Source: Clostridium sp. UBA4548
GTDB lineage: Bacteria; Bacillota; Clostridia; Clostridiales; Clostridiaceae
Length of the DNA stretch: 64,000 nucleotides
Assembly (NCBI RefSeq): GCF_002387895.1
Contig: NZ_DGLI01000028.1
Coordinates: forward strand, 124,001 to 188,000
Direction: 5' to 3'
The position numbers were made by a program, and so were the translations under genes. The notes beneath the pieces are model-generated. The model worked only from the letters and a program-made list of their open reading frames with translations. It was not told the DNA's origin and searched no databases. Below, piece by piece: positions 1 through 8,782 of this stretch. Each line of letters opens with the position of its first letter. The stretch's first letter is position 1.

Positions 1-516
1 ATCTATTGGAGTAAAATCTATTTTAAAATCTCCTGTGTGAAGTAATACTCCTGCAGGAGTGTGAATTGCCAAAGCTACAGAATCTGCGATACTATGACTT
101 GTTCTAATAAATTCTACAGATGAGTTTTCCAGCTTAACAATATCTTTTGGTTTAACAGTTATAAGTTCTACTGTACTTAATAATCCATGTTCTTTTAGCT
201 TAGTCTCAACAATTCCTAGAGTAAGCTTAGTTCCATAAACAGGAATATTAATTTGTTTTAGTACATATGGCAAAGCCCCTATATGATCCTCGTGACCATG
301 AGTTAGAAAAATGCCCTTAACCTTATCTTTATTTTTCAAAAGATAATTTATTTCTGGAATTACTACATCAATTCCTAGCATTTCATCATCTGGAAATTTT
401 AAACCACAATCTATTACTATTATATCATTTTTATATTCAATAACAGTAAGGTTCTTGCCAATTTCATTTAATCCCCCTAAAGGAATAATCTTAATTTTTT
501 CTTTTTCCTTTTTCAA
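1..516 (-). CDS. rnj: Ribonuclease J, N-terminal part (cut by window start)
   Basis: Metallo-beta-lactamase/beta-CASP ribonuclease that processes and degrades mRNA and 16S precursors in Gram-positive bacteria. The first 172 residues are present and read open to the window edge. They show the start KIKIIPLGGLNEIGKN, the metal site HGHEDHIG near residue 75, and HTGDFKID near the cut end. The start is a TTG codon with GGAGGG eight bases upstream; no ATG fits the family's N-terminus. It lies downstream of fur in the same direction. The family is clear; which RNase J paralogue (J1 or J2) cannot be told from this part. Confidence 0.9.
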   Translation of the reverse strand, partial: MKKEKEKIKIIPLGGLNEIGKNLTVIEYKNDIIVIDCGLKFPDDEMLGIDVVIPEINYLLKNKDKVKGIFLTHGHEDHIGALPYVLKQINIPVYGTKLTLGIVETKLKEHGLLSTVELITVKPKDIVKLENSSVEFIRTSHSIADSVALAIHTPAGVLLHTGDFKIDFTPID

Positions 517-543
517 ATATTCTTCCCTCCTTCATTTAAAAAT

Positions 544-616
544 AGGTATCTGAAATAAATAACAAGAAAAAGCTGTTAAATATATCAGCATTTAACTAGT
601 TACCTTTAAGATACCT
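544..616 (-). terminator. Long-loop hairpin between fur and the RNase J gene
   Basis: Eight-base arms AGGTATCT and AGATACCT enclose about 57 bases that contain a second, weaker TTAAAT/ATTTAA pairing. On the minus strand the outer stem is followed by ATTTTT. It could be a leaky terminator after fur or a leader structure of the RNase J mRNA. The long loop makes the call tentative. Confidence 0.3.
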
Positions 617-635
617 TTTGTTGCTTATATATCAT

Positions 636-1073
636 TTAAGAGCATTCGCTACAAAGGCCGTAAAATTTCAATGTATGATTCTCTATATTAAACTTATATT
701 TTTTTTCAATAACTTCTTCAATTTCATCCAACAAATCACCTTGAACCTCAATTACTTTCCCACAGCCATTACATATTAAATGATGGTGTTGATGACTATC
801 ATCTTGGTGACAAAGTTCATACCTACTACGCCCATCATCTAAATCAAGTTTGCAAACTACTCCCATTTCCTCAAGTAATTGCACTGTTCTGTAAACTGTA
901 GCTAATCCAATCTCTGGACAATCTACTTTTACTAAATCATATAATTCCTCTGCTGTAAGATGGCTACCTTCACTATTGATAATTTCACTAAGTATGGCTC
1001 TTCTTTGAGGTGTCAGTTTATATCCTTTTTCCTTAAGGAATTCTTTTAAATTTTCAATCTTATCCTTTGCCAT
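636..1073 (-). CDS. fur: Fur-family metal-responsive repressor
   Basis: Ferric-uptake-type transcription factor of 145 residues. A winged helix fills residues 18-75 (LTPQRRAILSEI, then GLATVYRTVQLLEE). The dimerisation domain carries a histidine-rich metal site near 94-98 (SHQHHH) and two zinc cysteine pairs, CNGC at 101-104 and CSEC at 141-144. It most resembles iron-sensing Fur, but PerR or Zur function cannot be excluded from sequence alone. It follows the alaS-ireB-ruvX-DUF1292 cluster and precedes the RNase J gene. A TGATAAT half-site, like half of a Fur box, lies about 30 bases upstream of the start and may be autoregulatory; this is inference. Confidence 0.88.
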   Translation of the reverse strand: MAKDKIENLKEFLKEKGYKLTPQRRAILSEIINSEGSHLTAEELYDLVKVDCPEIGLATVYRTVQLLEEMGVVCKLDLDDGRSRYELCHQDDSHQHHHLICNGCGKVIEVQGDLLDEIEEVIEKKYKFNIENHTLKFYGLCSECS

Positions 1074-1137
1074 TTTTGAATTAATACACCCTCTCTTTTC
1101 TAATTATCATGAAGTTACCTCTTATGTAAAACCCAGA

Positions 1138-1401
1138 TTAATCTAATAGACCTTCTTCTGAAAGTGTTTCATAAGCTTCAGCAACCATATTAAATTCATC
1201 TTCATCATCTACAGAAACTAAAACCTCATTACCATCTTCATCTTCAACAACTTTAAGTGCTACTGCATCTAAATCATCAGTTCCAGCTGGAACTACTATA
1301 AAGTATTCGTTTTCTTCTATGTCTAATTTTGTTATTACTTCAAATTCTATATCATTTCCTTCTTCATCAGTTAATACAACTTTTTCTAAATAATTATCCA
1401 T
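1138..1401 (-). CDS. DUF1292 acidic protein (YrzB-like)
   Basis: Small very acidic protein of 87 residues of the DUF1292 family, known in Bacillus as YrzB, with no established function. The start MDNYLEKVVLTDEEGND is chosen because AGGAGG lies six bases before that ATG; a longer reading frame would extend into ruvX. The order ruvX-DUF1292 after alaS and ireB is the standard Firmicutes arrangement and supports the assignment. The sequence is a run of beta-strand-like hydrophobic segments broken by Glu/Asp clusters, with no cysteine or metal motif. Confidence 0.85.
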   Translation of the reverse strand: MDNYLEKVVLTDEEGNDIEFEVITKLDIEENEYFIVVPAGTDDLDAVALKVVEDEDGNEVLVSVDDEDEFNMVAEAYETLSEEGLLD

Positions 1402-1432
1402 TTGTTGCCTCCTAATATGTATTTGTATTTTA

Positions 1433-1843
1433 TTAATATATACTGTCCAAATATCCTTGTAATATATAAGTTGCTGCAATTTTATCCACTATTTTTTTTC
1501 TTTTGCTTCGAGACATATCTACTTCTAACATAGCCTTATGTGCTGCTACTGTAGTAAGCCTTTCATCCCAATATTTAATTGGTACTTCTGTATTTTCTTT
1601 TAGCTTATCACAAAACTCCATAACCTTTTCGCCCTGCATTCCTATGGTTCCGTTCATATTTTTAGGCATTCCAGAAATTATGGTGTCAACATTATATTCT
1701 CTACAAATCTTTAAAACTTCTTCAATATCATATTCTATCTTCTTGCGTTTAATGGTGGTTATGCCTTGTGCTGTAAATCCTAGCGGATCACTTATTGCCA
1801 CTCCAATAGTTCTATCTCCAACGTCTAATCCAAGTACTCTCAT
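1433..1843 (-). CDS. ruvX: RuvX/YqgF RNase H-fold nuclease
   Basis: Holliday-junction-resolvase-like protein of 136 residues, the usual family length. In several bacteria YqgF acts in 16S rRNA 5'-end maturation. Visible family motifs are the N-terminal strand VLGLDVGDRTIGVAISD with the first catalytic Asp, GMPKNMNGTIGMQ in the middle, and YWDERLTT with the second acidic site. The start has AAGGAG seven bases upstream. It sits between ireB and the DUF1292 gene, as in Bacillus. Confidence 0.93.
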   Translation of the reverse strand: MRVLGLDVGDRTIGVAISDPLGFTAQGITTIKRKKIEYDIEEVLKICREYNVDTIISGMPKNMNGTIGMQGEKVMEFCDKLKENTEVPIKYWDERLTTVAAHKAMLEVDMSRSKRKKIVDKIAATYILQGYLDSIY

Positions 1844-1943
1844 ATGCTACTCCTTAGTATATTTAGCACCTCTTTAGAGCTGCCTATTATTTAAAAGTAT
1901 AACAACTAAACCTTTATAGCCTTAGTATTTGTGAATTACAAAT

Positions 1944-1969
1944 AAAAATGCCCGATGACGGGCATTTTT
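1944..1969 (-). terminator. Intrinsic terminator after ireB
   Basis: Perfect 11-base arms AAAAATGCCCG / CGGGCATTTTT with a four-base loop, abutting the ireB stop codon. T-runs are present on both sides, so it could work in either direction. It separates alaS-ireB from ruvX, although family gene order suggests some read-through. Confidence 0.85.
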
Positions 1970-2224
1970 TTATTTTATTTCTAGATAAGCTTTTAAAACT
2001 TCTTCTAATATATCGTCTCTCTCTAGCTTACTAACTAATGCTCTTGCTCCGTTATAGTTGGTTATATAAGTAGGGTCACCAGATATTAAATATCCAACTA
2101 ATTGATTTACTGGATTATACCCTTTTTCTTTTAAAGCATTATACACGTCAGTTAGTATCATTTTAGTCATATCCTTTTTATCTTTAATTACATCAAACTG
2201 AACTGTGTGTTGTTTATCCACCAT
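1970..2224 (-). CDS. ireB: IreB-family regulatory phosphoprotein (UPF0297)
   Basis: Protein of 84 residues of the IreB/YrzL family. In Enterococcus the orthologue is a substrate of the PASTA kinase IreK and affects cephalosporin resistance. The family core MTKMILTDVYNALKEKGYNPVNQL and the segment LISGDPTYITNYNGAR are clear. The start is set at ATG-GTG-GAT because the upstream GTG lies inside the ribosome site AGAAGGTG. It follows alaS by about 70 bases. Confidence 0.9.
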   Translation of the reverse strand: MVDKQHTVQFDVIKDKKDMTKMILTDVYNALKEKGYNPVNQLVGYLISGDPTYITNYNGARALVSKLERDDILEEVLKAYLEIK

Positions 2225-2296
2225 AATCACCTTCTTATTTTATATGATACAGGTATATCTTAGATATATTATAAAACATTATCTCCAAAAAGTATA

Positions 2297-4948
2297 CTAT
2301 TTTACCAAAGTTTCTATTATTAGGAGAGCCTTATCCATAGCCTCTTTCAGTTTCTCTGGAAGCTTTCCGCCAGCCTGTGCCATATCAGGTCTTCCGCCGC
2401 CACCGCCGCCAGCAACTGTTGCAACTTCCTTGATTATCTTACCACAATGCACACCTTTCGATACGGCTTCCTTAGATGCCATAGCTACAAATTGAACCTT
2501 GCCATTAGAGTTACTTCCCAGAACTACTACTCCATCCCCAAGTCTATCTCTTAATTTATCTCCAAGATTTCTCAGTGCATCGCCCTCAACATCCTTAACA
2601 ATACCAACTACAGACTTAACTCCTTTTATTTCTTTAACACTATTTAAAAGCTCATCCTCTGCACCACTAGTTAATTTTTCTTTAAGGGCTTGAATTTCTT
2701 TTTCCTTTTCTTTTAAAGTTGTTACTACAGAGGTCAGCTTATTTAGGATATCCTTTTCTCCACATTTTAACACCGAAGAAATTTCCTTTAAGAAGTTATT
2801 TTTTTCTTCAACATACTTAACTGATTTTTCTCCTGTTATAGCTTCTATTCTTCTTATTCCTGCTGCTACTCCTGTTTCACTTAGAATTTTAAATAATCCT
2901 ATTTCACCAGAATTTTCAACATGAGTTCCTCCGCAAAGCTCTTTGCTATAATCTCCTACTGAAACTACCCTTACATCTTCCTTATATTTATCATCAAATA
3001 ATGCTACTGCACCACTTGCTTTAGCTTCATCTATAGACATAACATTGGTAGCTACATTGTAAACCTTCATTATTTCTCTATTTAGTATATTTTCAACTTT
3101 TATAACTTCCTCTTCACTAAGTGCTGCAAAATGAGTGAAGTCAAATCTCAATCTATCCTCATCCACATAGGAGCCAGCCTGATTAACATGCTCTCCTAAC
3201 ACTTCCTTTAGTGCCTCATGAAGCATATGAGTTGCAGTATGGTTTTTACAAATGTTCTCTCTTTTTCTATTATCTACTTCTAAGGTAACAACTTCATTTT
3301 CTTTCAAACTTCCTTCGAGAACTTCAACAAAATGAAGGGTTTTCCCACTAATATTTTTCTTACAGTTATAAACCTTAGCCTTAAAACTAGGAGAATAAAT
3401 TAATCCACTATCTCCAACTTGGCCTCCCATTTCAGCATAAAATGGTGTATTGTCAGTAACAATAATTCCTTTTTCACCTTTTTCTAAGGAATTTGTAAAG
3501 TTATCTTCTTTTATTAAAACTAAAACCTTGCCTTCACAGTTTAAAGTTTCATATCCCTTAAATTCAGTTGTAACTTCTAATGGAATTTTATTTAAGACTC
3601 CATCATCACTACCCATGTAGCTAGAATCTCCCCTAGCTGCCCTTGCTGTTTTTCTTTGATTATCCATCTCAGCATTAAAGCCTTCTATGTCTATAGTTAG
3701 ACCTTTCTCCTCTACAATTTCTTGTGTAAGTTCTAGAGGGAATCCATAGGTGTCATAAAGCTTAAATGCCTTTTCGCCACTTAAAGTTTTCTCATTCTTA
3801 CTTTCTAACTCTTCAATATAACACTTTAATATATCCATTCCTGAATCTATAGTTTCTGTAAATCTTTCTTCTTCAAGCTTAATAACTTTCTTAATATAAT
3901 CTTTCTTTTCTTCTAGCTCTGGATAAGCACCTTTGCTGTTTTCAATTACCTTATCACAAAGTTCATGTAGGAAAATGTTTTTAATTCCTAGAAGTCTACC
4001 ATGTCTTGCAGCTCTTCTTAATATTCTTCTTAAAACATACCCTCTTCCCTCATTAGATGGTAGGACTCCATCAGAAATTAAGAAAGTAGTACTTCTTATG
4101 TGGTCAGTAATTACTCTTATAGAAATATCAGTTTTTCTATCTTTTCCATAAGTAACTTTAGCTATATCACAAACCTCATCTAAAATTGCTCTTATAGTAT
4201 CTACTTCAAAAATACTATTTACATTTTGCATAATGGTCGCAATTCTTTCAAGGCCCATCCCTGTATCTATATTTGGATTCTTAAGTTTTATATAATTACC
4301 CTTTTCATCTTTATCAAACTGAGTAAATACTAAGTTCCAAAACTCAATTACTCTATCTTCTTCCCCAGCTTTAATAAAGTCAGCTTCATTTGTTATAGTC
4401 CCAAGTTCACTATTTCTATCGTAGTGAATTTCTGAACATGGTCCACATGGTCCAGGTCCTACTCCAACTTCCCAAAAGTTATCTTCTTTTCCAAGTCTAA
4501 ATATTCTATTTGGATCTACATCTGTGGTTCTACTCCAAATTTCAAAAGCCTCATCATCCTCAAGATAGATAGTTACATAAAGCTTTTCCTTTGGTATTTG
4601 AAGTGTTTCCGTAATATATTCCCAAGCCCATGGAATTATCTGTTCCTTAAAGTAATCTCCGAAAGAGAAATCTCCAAGCATTTCAAAAAAAGTACCATGT
4701 CTTGAAGTTTTACCTACATTGTCAATATCACCAGTTCTTATGCATTTTTGACAATTTGTAACTCTTTTGCTAGGTGGCGTTTGAAGTCCTGTAAAATAAG
4801 GTTTAAGTGGTGCCATCCCTGCATTAATTAGCAATAAACTATTATCATTCTTAGGAACTAGCGGAAAACTCACCATTCTCAAATGGTCTTTACTTTCAAA
4901 AAACTTTAAAAAAGATTCTCTAATTTCATTTAGCGACATATTCTTCAT
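2297..4948 (-). CDS. alaS: Alanyl-tRNA synthetase
   Basis: Charges tRNA-Ala and edits mischarged Ser/Gly-tRNA. Length 883 matches the bacterial norm. The class II catalytic core fills the first 240 residues (RESFLKFFESKDH, then NTGMGLERI). The editing domain carries the zinc motif HTATHMLH near 570 and CGGTHV near 665. The C-terminal C-Ala domain is marked by a run of six glycines followed by RPDMAQAGG. GGAGG lies ten bases upstream of the chosen ATG; a second in-frame ATG three codons later is also possible. Expression is controlled by the T-box leader upstream, and the gene probably reads into ireB. Confidence 0.97.
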   Translation of the reverse strand: MKNMSLNEIRESFLKFFESKDHLRMVSFPLVPKNDNSLLLINAGMAPLKPYFTGLQTPPSKRVTNCQKCIRTGDIDNVGKTSRHGTFFEMLGDFSFGDYFKEQIIPWAWEYITETLQIPKEKLYVTIYLEDDEAFEIWSRTTDVDPNRIFRLGKEDNFWEVGVGPGPCGPCSEIHYDRNSELGTITNEADFIKAGEEDRVIEFWNLVFTQFDKDEKGNYIKLKNPNIDTGMGLERIATIMQNVNSIFEVDTIRAILDEVCDIAKVTYGKDRKTDISIRVITDHIRSTTFLISDGVLPSNEGRGYVLRRILRRAARHGRLLGIKNIFLHELCDKVIENSKGAYPELEEKKDYIKKVIKLEEERFTETIDSGMDILKCYIEELESKNEKTLSGEKAFKLYDTYGFPLELTQEIVEEKGLTIDIEGFNAEMDNQRKTARAARGDSSYMGSDDGVLNKIPLEVTTEFKGYETLNCEGKVLVLIKEDNFTNSLEKGEKGIIVTDNTPFYAEMGGQVGDSGLIYSPSFKAKVYNCKKNISGKTLHFVEVLEGSLKENEVVTLEVDNRKRENICKNHTATHMLHEALKEVLGEHVNQAGSYVDEDRLRFDFTHFAALSEEEVIKVENILNREIMKVYNVATNVMSIDEAKASGAVALFDDKYKEDVRVVSVGDYSKELCGGTHVENSGEIGLFKILSETGVAAGIRRIEAITGEKSVKYVEEKNNFLKEISSVLKCGEKDILNKLTSVVTTLKEKEKEIQALKEKLTSGAEDELLNSVKEIKGVKSVVGIVKDVEGDALRNLGDKLRDRLGDGVVVLGSNSNGKVQFVAMASKEAVSKGVHCGKIIKEVATVAGGGGGGRPDMAQAGGKLPEKLKEAMDKALLIIETLVK

Positions 4949-5006
4949 TATATATCAACCTCCAAATTATTATTCATTTTCATCTAAAATTAATAAATTT
5001 ATGCAC

Positions 5007-5350
5007 AAAAAAAACCTCTTCCCCAACCAAAGGGACGAAGGTTTTCCGCGTTACCACCCTAATTATATCAATGAACCATCGATATCTCTTAATTAAAATA
5101 TAGCTCCAAAACAGCTTCAATATACTTTCCAAGAAGTTTTCACCAGCCACTTCCTCTCTGAATGTTCCGTACACTTACTCCTTTTTATCATAGCTTAATA
5201 TTCATTTATTTCTATTTTAAACCTTGTTAACTACAAATTAAGTAGCATATACTCTTCTACTACACAAAAGTATAGTCCATTTATGACTATCTTTATTATA
5301 CCAAGGCTTGGATCAAGCTCTCTACATACCCTTATTCATAAGACTTTATA
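5007..5350 (-). promoter_or_regulatory. T-box leader (tRNA-Ala sensing) of alaS
   Basis: The minus-strand leader carries the T-box signature AGGGTGGTAACGCGG at 5046-5060, followed by a terminator hairpin (arms AACCTTCGTCCC and GGGGAAGAGGTT) and a T-run at 5007-5045. Upstream lie AGAGAGGAAGTGG and GGTGAAA, typical of Stem I. A GCT alanine codon directly after GAA at 5113-5115 is the best specifier candidate; a second GCT is at 5102-5104. Uncharged tRNA-Ala should stabilise the antiterminator and allow alaS transcription. The motif and downstream gene are firm; the exact 5' end and specifier are inferred. Confidence 0.92.
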
Positions 5351-5356
5351 TTGTGA

Positions 5357-5385
5357 ATTATAAGTAAAATAATATTAATTGTCAA
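5357..5385 (-). promoter_or_regulatory. Sigma-A promoter of the alaS T-box transcript
   Basis: Consensus TTGACA (5380-5385) and TATAAT (5357-5362) separated by exactly 17 bases on the minus strand. Transcription would begin near 5350, giving a leader of about 400 bases before the alaS start. Confidence 0.75.
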
Positions 5386-5493
5386 TACAGAGAAATGAAG
5401 TTATACTTTTGGTTCTGCAAATTTCCTCTTAGTTGTCTTAATAGTTTATAGATTATTATATCAAGTATTAAATAGAAGCCCTGATTTCTCCTT

Positions 5494-6519
5494 TTAGAAT
5501 AAATAATAATCTAAATCCTCATAAAGAATCTTAACCATAACCCAAAGAGGAACCACTACAATCATTCCGATTATACCACCTAAACTTCCACCTATGAGTA
5601 ATAAAAGTAATATAGTTAAAGGATGGGAACTTACACTATCTCCCATCATTTTGGGTCCAACTACATTTCCCTCAATTTGCTGAATCAAATTAAGCCAGAT
5701 TGCTAACCATATAGCTTTTTGAACAGAAGTGAAACTTGCTAATATAACAATAGGTATTGCTCCAATTAAAGGTCCAAAGTAAGGTATAATATTGAACACT
5801 GCATTAATCAAAGATAAAGCAAAGGCAAACTTAACTCCTGTGAATATTAATATAATATATGTAAGAACCCCAACAATACCACATAATTCAAACTGAGTTA
5901 TTATATATCTTTCTAAAACCTTGTCAATGTGAACTAATGCTCTTTTTACAACATTCCTACTCTCCATAGGTACATATCTTATTACCCCATTAAGTATTTT
6001 TTCATCATCACATAAGAAAAAGTATACTAAAGTTGGAATGATGAATATAAGGAGTATATTCTCCCCAATACTGATAGTTGTATTTATAGTTTCTGTAACA
6101 AAACCTTGAGCACTTTCCTTTATCTTTATATAAATATTATTTAAAGTTTCTCTAACAAACTCATTTTTTGCAAACTCATACTTATCTAAAGAAAATCTAT
6201 TGAAATAGTTTTTAATTTGGCTAACTGTATTAGCAAAATTTGCACCTTCTTTATATATTGAAGGTATTAACAATATAAAAATCAAAGCTATAGCTAGTAA
6301 AATAGTGCTAATAACTATAATAGCTGATAACTTCTTGTTTAAGCCTTTACGTAGAAATATTTTGTAAAATGGCCTTAAGCTATATGCAATAATAAAGGAA
6401 ATTAAAATAACTCCAAATATATCTAAAAAAATAGGAACCTTCCAAATGAGAATCACTATTAAAGCTATAAAAGCAATAGTAATCAGGATATTTTTATACT
6501 TTATCTTAATGTTCTTCAT
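5494..6519 (-). CDS. AI-2E family transporter (PerM/YtvI-like membrane protein)
   Basis: Polytopic membrane protein of 341 residues of the AI-2E/UPF0118 superfamily, whose members have been linked to autoinducer export, Na+/H+ exchange or sporulation (YtvI). Family features are the N-terminal helix pair (residues 10-50), a soluble middle stretch around 90-140, and a C-terminal helix block with FNIIPYFGPLIGAIP near 240 and an HPLTILLLLLIGG segment. Its start overlaps the end of the upstream PRC-barrel gene by 14 bases, so the two are probably translationally coupled. The substrate is not evident. Confidence 0.88.
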   Translation of the reverse strand: MKNIKIKYKNILITIAFIALIVILIWKVPIFLDIFGVILISFIIAYSLRPFYKIFLRKGLNKKLSAIIVISTILLAIALIFILLIPSIYKEGANFANTVSQIKNYFNRFSLDKYEFAKNEFVRETLNNIYIKIKESAQGFVTETINTTISIGENILLIFIIPTLVYFFLCDDEKILNGVIRYVPMESRNVVKRALVHIDKVLERYIITQFELCGIVGVLTYIILIFTGVKFAFALSLINAVFNIIPYFGPLIGAIPIVILASFTSVQKAIWLAIWLNLIQQIEGNVVGPKMMGDSVSSHPLTILLLLLIGGSLGGIIGMIVVVPLWVMVKILYEDLDYYLF

Positions 6520-7015
6520 AATTTACCACAACCTTTGAAAGGGATTTATGAGGAGTTACCACAAGTTTAAACTTATCTTCATTTCCAAAATAGAGTAAAT
6601 TATCTTCGCCTAAAATTAACTCCTTAATAAGAAGTATTTTTCTCTCTCTAAAAATTCCAGCTATAGTTCCACATTTTATTGATATACCTTTTAGCTCAAA
6701 GGTTTTTTCACAAAATATAATGTCATTAACCATTCCTAATATATTTGAATGTTTGTCTAAAACATACATATTTCTAAGTTCTGAAAAAGAAATTTGATTT
6801 TCCTTAGTAGTTTTGGTTACTAAAATTTTGGTATTATAATAAATAATATCCTCTTTTAATATATTAAAACCTTTGCTTATAAACTTATAAGGATTAACCT
6901 TAAAGCCTGTTACTTCTTTTTTATTAAAGTTAATTAAAATATCCTTAACATAGCCTAAATTCTTACCGTTGATGTCTATTACATCCATATATATAAAATC
7001 TCTACTTTTCAACAT
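6506..7015 (-). CDS. PRC-barrel domain protein
   Basis: Protein of about 169 residues with two PRC-barrel-like halves: MDVIDINGKNLGYVKDILIN near the start, and MYVLDKHSNILGMVNDIIF in the middle. Such domains occur in RNA-processing and photosynthetic-assembly proteins; this clostridial type has no assigned role. The start ATG is chosen with TTTGGAG upstream; an earlier in-frame GTG lies inside that ribosome site. It overlaps the downstream permease gene. No signal peptide or membrane segment is seen, so a cytosolic partner of the permease is possible. Confidence 0.75.
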   Translation of the reverse strand: MLKSRDFIYMDVIDINGKNLGYVKDILINFNKKEVTGFKVNPYKFISKGFNILKEDIIYYNTKILVTKTTKENQISFSELRNMYVLDKHSNILGMVNDIIFCEKTFELKGISIKCGTIAGIFRERKILLIKELILGEDNLLYFGNEDKFKLVVTPHKSLSKVVVNYEEH

Positions 7016-7082
7016 AATTGTTACCACTCCAAAGTATGTAATTATTATGTTATTATATCCAAATTATTCAAGTATATACTTT

Positions 7083-7128
7083 AAAAAAAGGATAGTCTCA
7101 AGTTTCATCAAAACTTGAAGCTATCCTT
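7083..7128 (-). terminator. Terminator of the isc-mnmA operon
   Basis: Imperfect long hairpin (arms AAGGATAG / CTATCCTT continuing through CAAGTTT / AAACTTG) followed on the minus strand by a run of Ts, starting about ten bases after the last iscU stop codon. Confidence 0.85.
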
Positions 7129-7137
7129 AAAATTATC

Positions 7138-7572
7138 TTATAATTCTTCTACTTCATGTTGGTGTGAATTAGTATTTTCGTATTTATCCTTCCACTTATC
7201 AAGGCCTATAGCTTCTCTATAATTGTTAATGGCCCTATGAATGGTTTGTTCCGCAAGTACTGAACAATGAATTTTTGCTGCTGGAAGACCGTCTAAAGCT
7301 TCTATTACAGACTTATTAGTAAGTCCCCAGGCTTCTTCTAAGGTTTTGTTCTTTATTAGCTCTGTTGCAATACTAGAAGATGCTATAGCAGAACCACATC
7401 CAAAGGTCATAAACCTTACATCCTTAATAATGTTGTCTTCTACCTTTAGGTAAATCTTCATTATATCTCCACAGTTTGCATCTCCTGCTTCCCCTATACC
7501 ATTTGCATCTGGCAAGGTTCCCACATTTCTTGGGCTATAAAAATGTTCCAATACTTTATCACTATAATCCAT
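7138..7572 (-). CDS. IscU/NifU-like Fe-S scaffold, second copy
   Basis: Iron-sulfur cluster scaffold of 144 residues. The three ligand cysteines are kept: Cys in DANCGDIMK, FGCGSAIASSS and KIHCSVLAE. It closely resembles the other scaffold encoded upstream of mnmA, including the start YSDKV and PRNVG, so the two are probably tandem paralogues. The C-terminus ends in a divergent acidic/histidine tail. It is the last gene of the iscR-iscS-iscU-mnmA-iscU operon, about 125 bases after mnmA, and could serve tRNA thiolation or be a backup scaffold. Confidence 0.93.
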   Translation of the reverse strand: MDYSDKVLEHFYSPRNVGTLPDANGIGEAGDANCGDIMKIYLKVEDNIIKDVRFMTFGCGSAIASSSIATELIKNKTLEEAWGLTNKSVIEALDGLPAAKIHCSVLAEQTIHRAINNYREAIGLDKWKDKYENTNSHQHEVEEL

Positions 7573-7698
7573 TAAATAACATCTCCTAATTCAAAACTTA
7601 TAGTTAATTTAAGTTAAGACCAAATTCCCCTATAATGTTTTTAGGATATTCAGCTATATGCCAAATATCCTAAATATAAACTTCATAGTATGCTGTTG

Positions 7699-8772
7699 TT
7701 ATAGAATTTCTTCTATAATTCCGCCGCCTACCACTAAATCATCAATATAACATACTACCGATTGTCCTTTAGTTATAGCCCTTTGCTTTTCATCGAATAT
7801 AACTTTAATTCTATTATCATCCAATTGAGTAACTATAGCTGGAGCTGCTTTTGTAGAATACCTTACTTTTGCAGTTACTCTAAGCTCTCCCTGAATCTTA
7901 TCAAAAGGTATTAAATTAATATTCTTTGCGATAAGCTCAGTTTTAAAAATATGCTCTTCCTCACCAAGAACTACTTCATTTCTCCAAGGAATTATATCTG
8001 TAACAAACATAGGCCTTCCAAGGGCTATACCAAGACCTTTTCTTTGTCCAATAGTATAGTGGATGATTCCTTTATGTTTTCCTAAAATCTTTCCTTGCCT
8101 ATCCACAAAGTTACCTGGTTTAACTTCTCTTCCGCCATATTTCTCTATGTACTTTCCATGATCATTGTCCGGAATAAAACATATTTCCTGAGAATCTCTT
8201 TTTCTAAACACATCTAAGCCTATTTTCTCAGCTATGGCTCTAATTTCAGGTTTAGAATAAGTTCCACAAGGCATTAAAGTATGGGCAAGATGCTCTTGTG
8301 TTAACCCATAAAGCATATAGGTTTGATCTTTTTTATCGTCCTCTGACTTTCTAAGAACATACCTATCTTCTTCTTTAGTAATAGTTGCATAATGACCAGT
8401 AGCTATATAATCTGCTCCTAGCTGCTTAGCTTTTCTTAAAAGCTCACTAAATCTAACAGTTCTATTACACATAACACAAGGATTTGGAGTTCTTCCTTGG
8501 AAATATTCATCAACAAAGTAATCTATAACATTTTCCTTAAAAGGCTTCTTAAAGTTTAGCACGTAGAAGGGAATATCTAAAACATCTGCTACTCTTCTAG
8601 CATCATTTGCAGCAGCTAAAGAGCAACAACCACCTTCTGTTTCCTCGTAATCGGGATTATCAGAAAGCTTCATCATGATTCCAATTACTTCATAACCCGC
8701 TTCCTTAAGTAAGTATGCAGCTACGGAGCTATCAACTCCTCCACTCATACCAACTATAACTTTTTTTTTCAT
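7699..8772 (-). CDS. mnmA: tRNA 2-thiouridylase MnmA
   Basis: Makes the 2-thio group of wobble uridine 34 in tRNA Lys/Glu/Gln. The 357-residue protein has the PP-loop SGGVDSSVAAY at 10-20, the catalytic cysteine in NPCVMCNR (residues 99-102), and the partner cysteine in QEICFIPD near 200. QRKGLGIALG marks the central domain. Only ten bases separate its start from the end of the first iscU. Sulfur would come from the IscS of the same operon; this arrangement is common in Firmicutes. Ribosome site AGGTGATAATTA. Confidence 0.97.
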   Translation of the reverse strand: MKKKVIVGMSGGVDSSVAAYLLKEAGYEVIGIMMKLSDNPDYEETEGGCCSLAAANDARRVADVLDIPFYVLNFKKPFKENVIDYFVDEYFQGRTPNPCVMCNRTVRFSELLRKAKQLGADYIATGHYATITKEEDRYVLRKSEDDKKDQTYMLYGLTQEHLAHTLMPCGTYSKPEIRAIAEKIGLDVFRKRDSQEICFIPDNDHGKYIEKYGGREVKPGNFVDRQGKILGKHKGIIHYTIGQRKGLGIALGRPMFVTDIIPWRNEVVLGEEEHIFKTELIAKNINLIPFDKIQGELRVTAKVRYSTKAAPAIVTQLDDNRIKVIFDEKQRAITKGQSVVCYIDDLVVGGGIIEEIL

Positions 8773-8782
8773 TAATTATCAC

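Noticed and set aside
4980..5174. Open frame of 64 codons upstream of alaS on the minus strand
   Set aside because: It lies wholly inside the T-box leader RNA; its bases are explained by Stem I, the antiterminator and the terminator.
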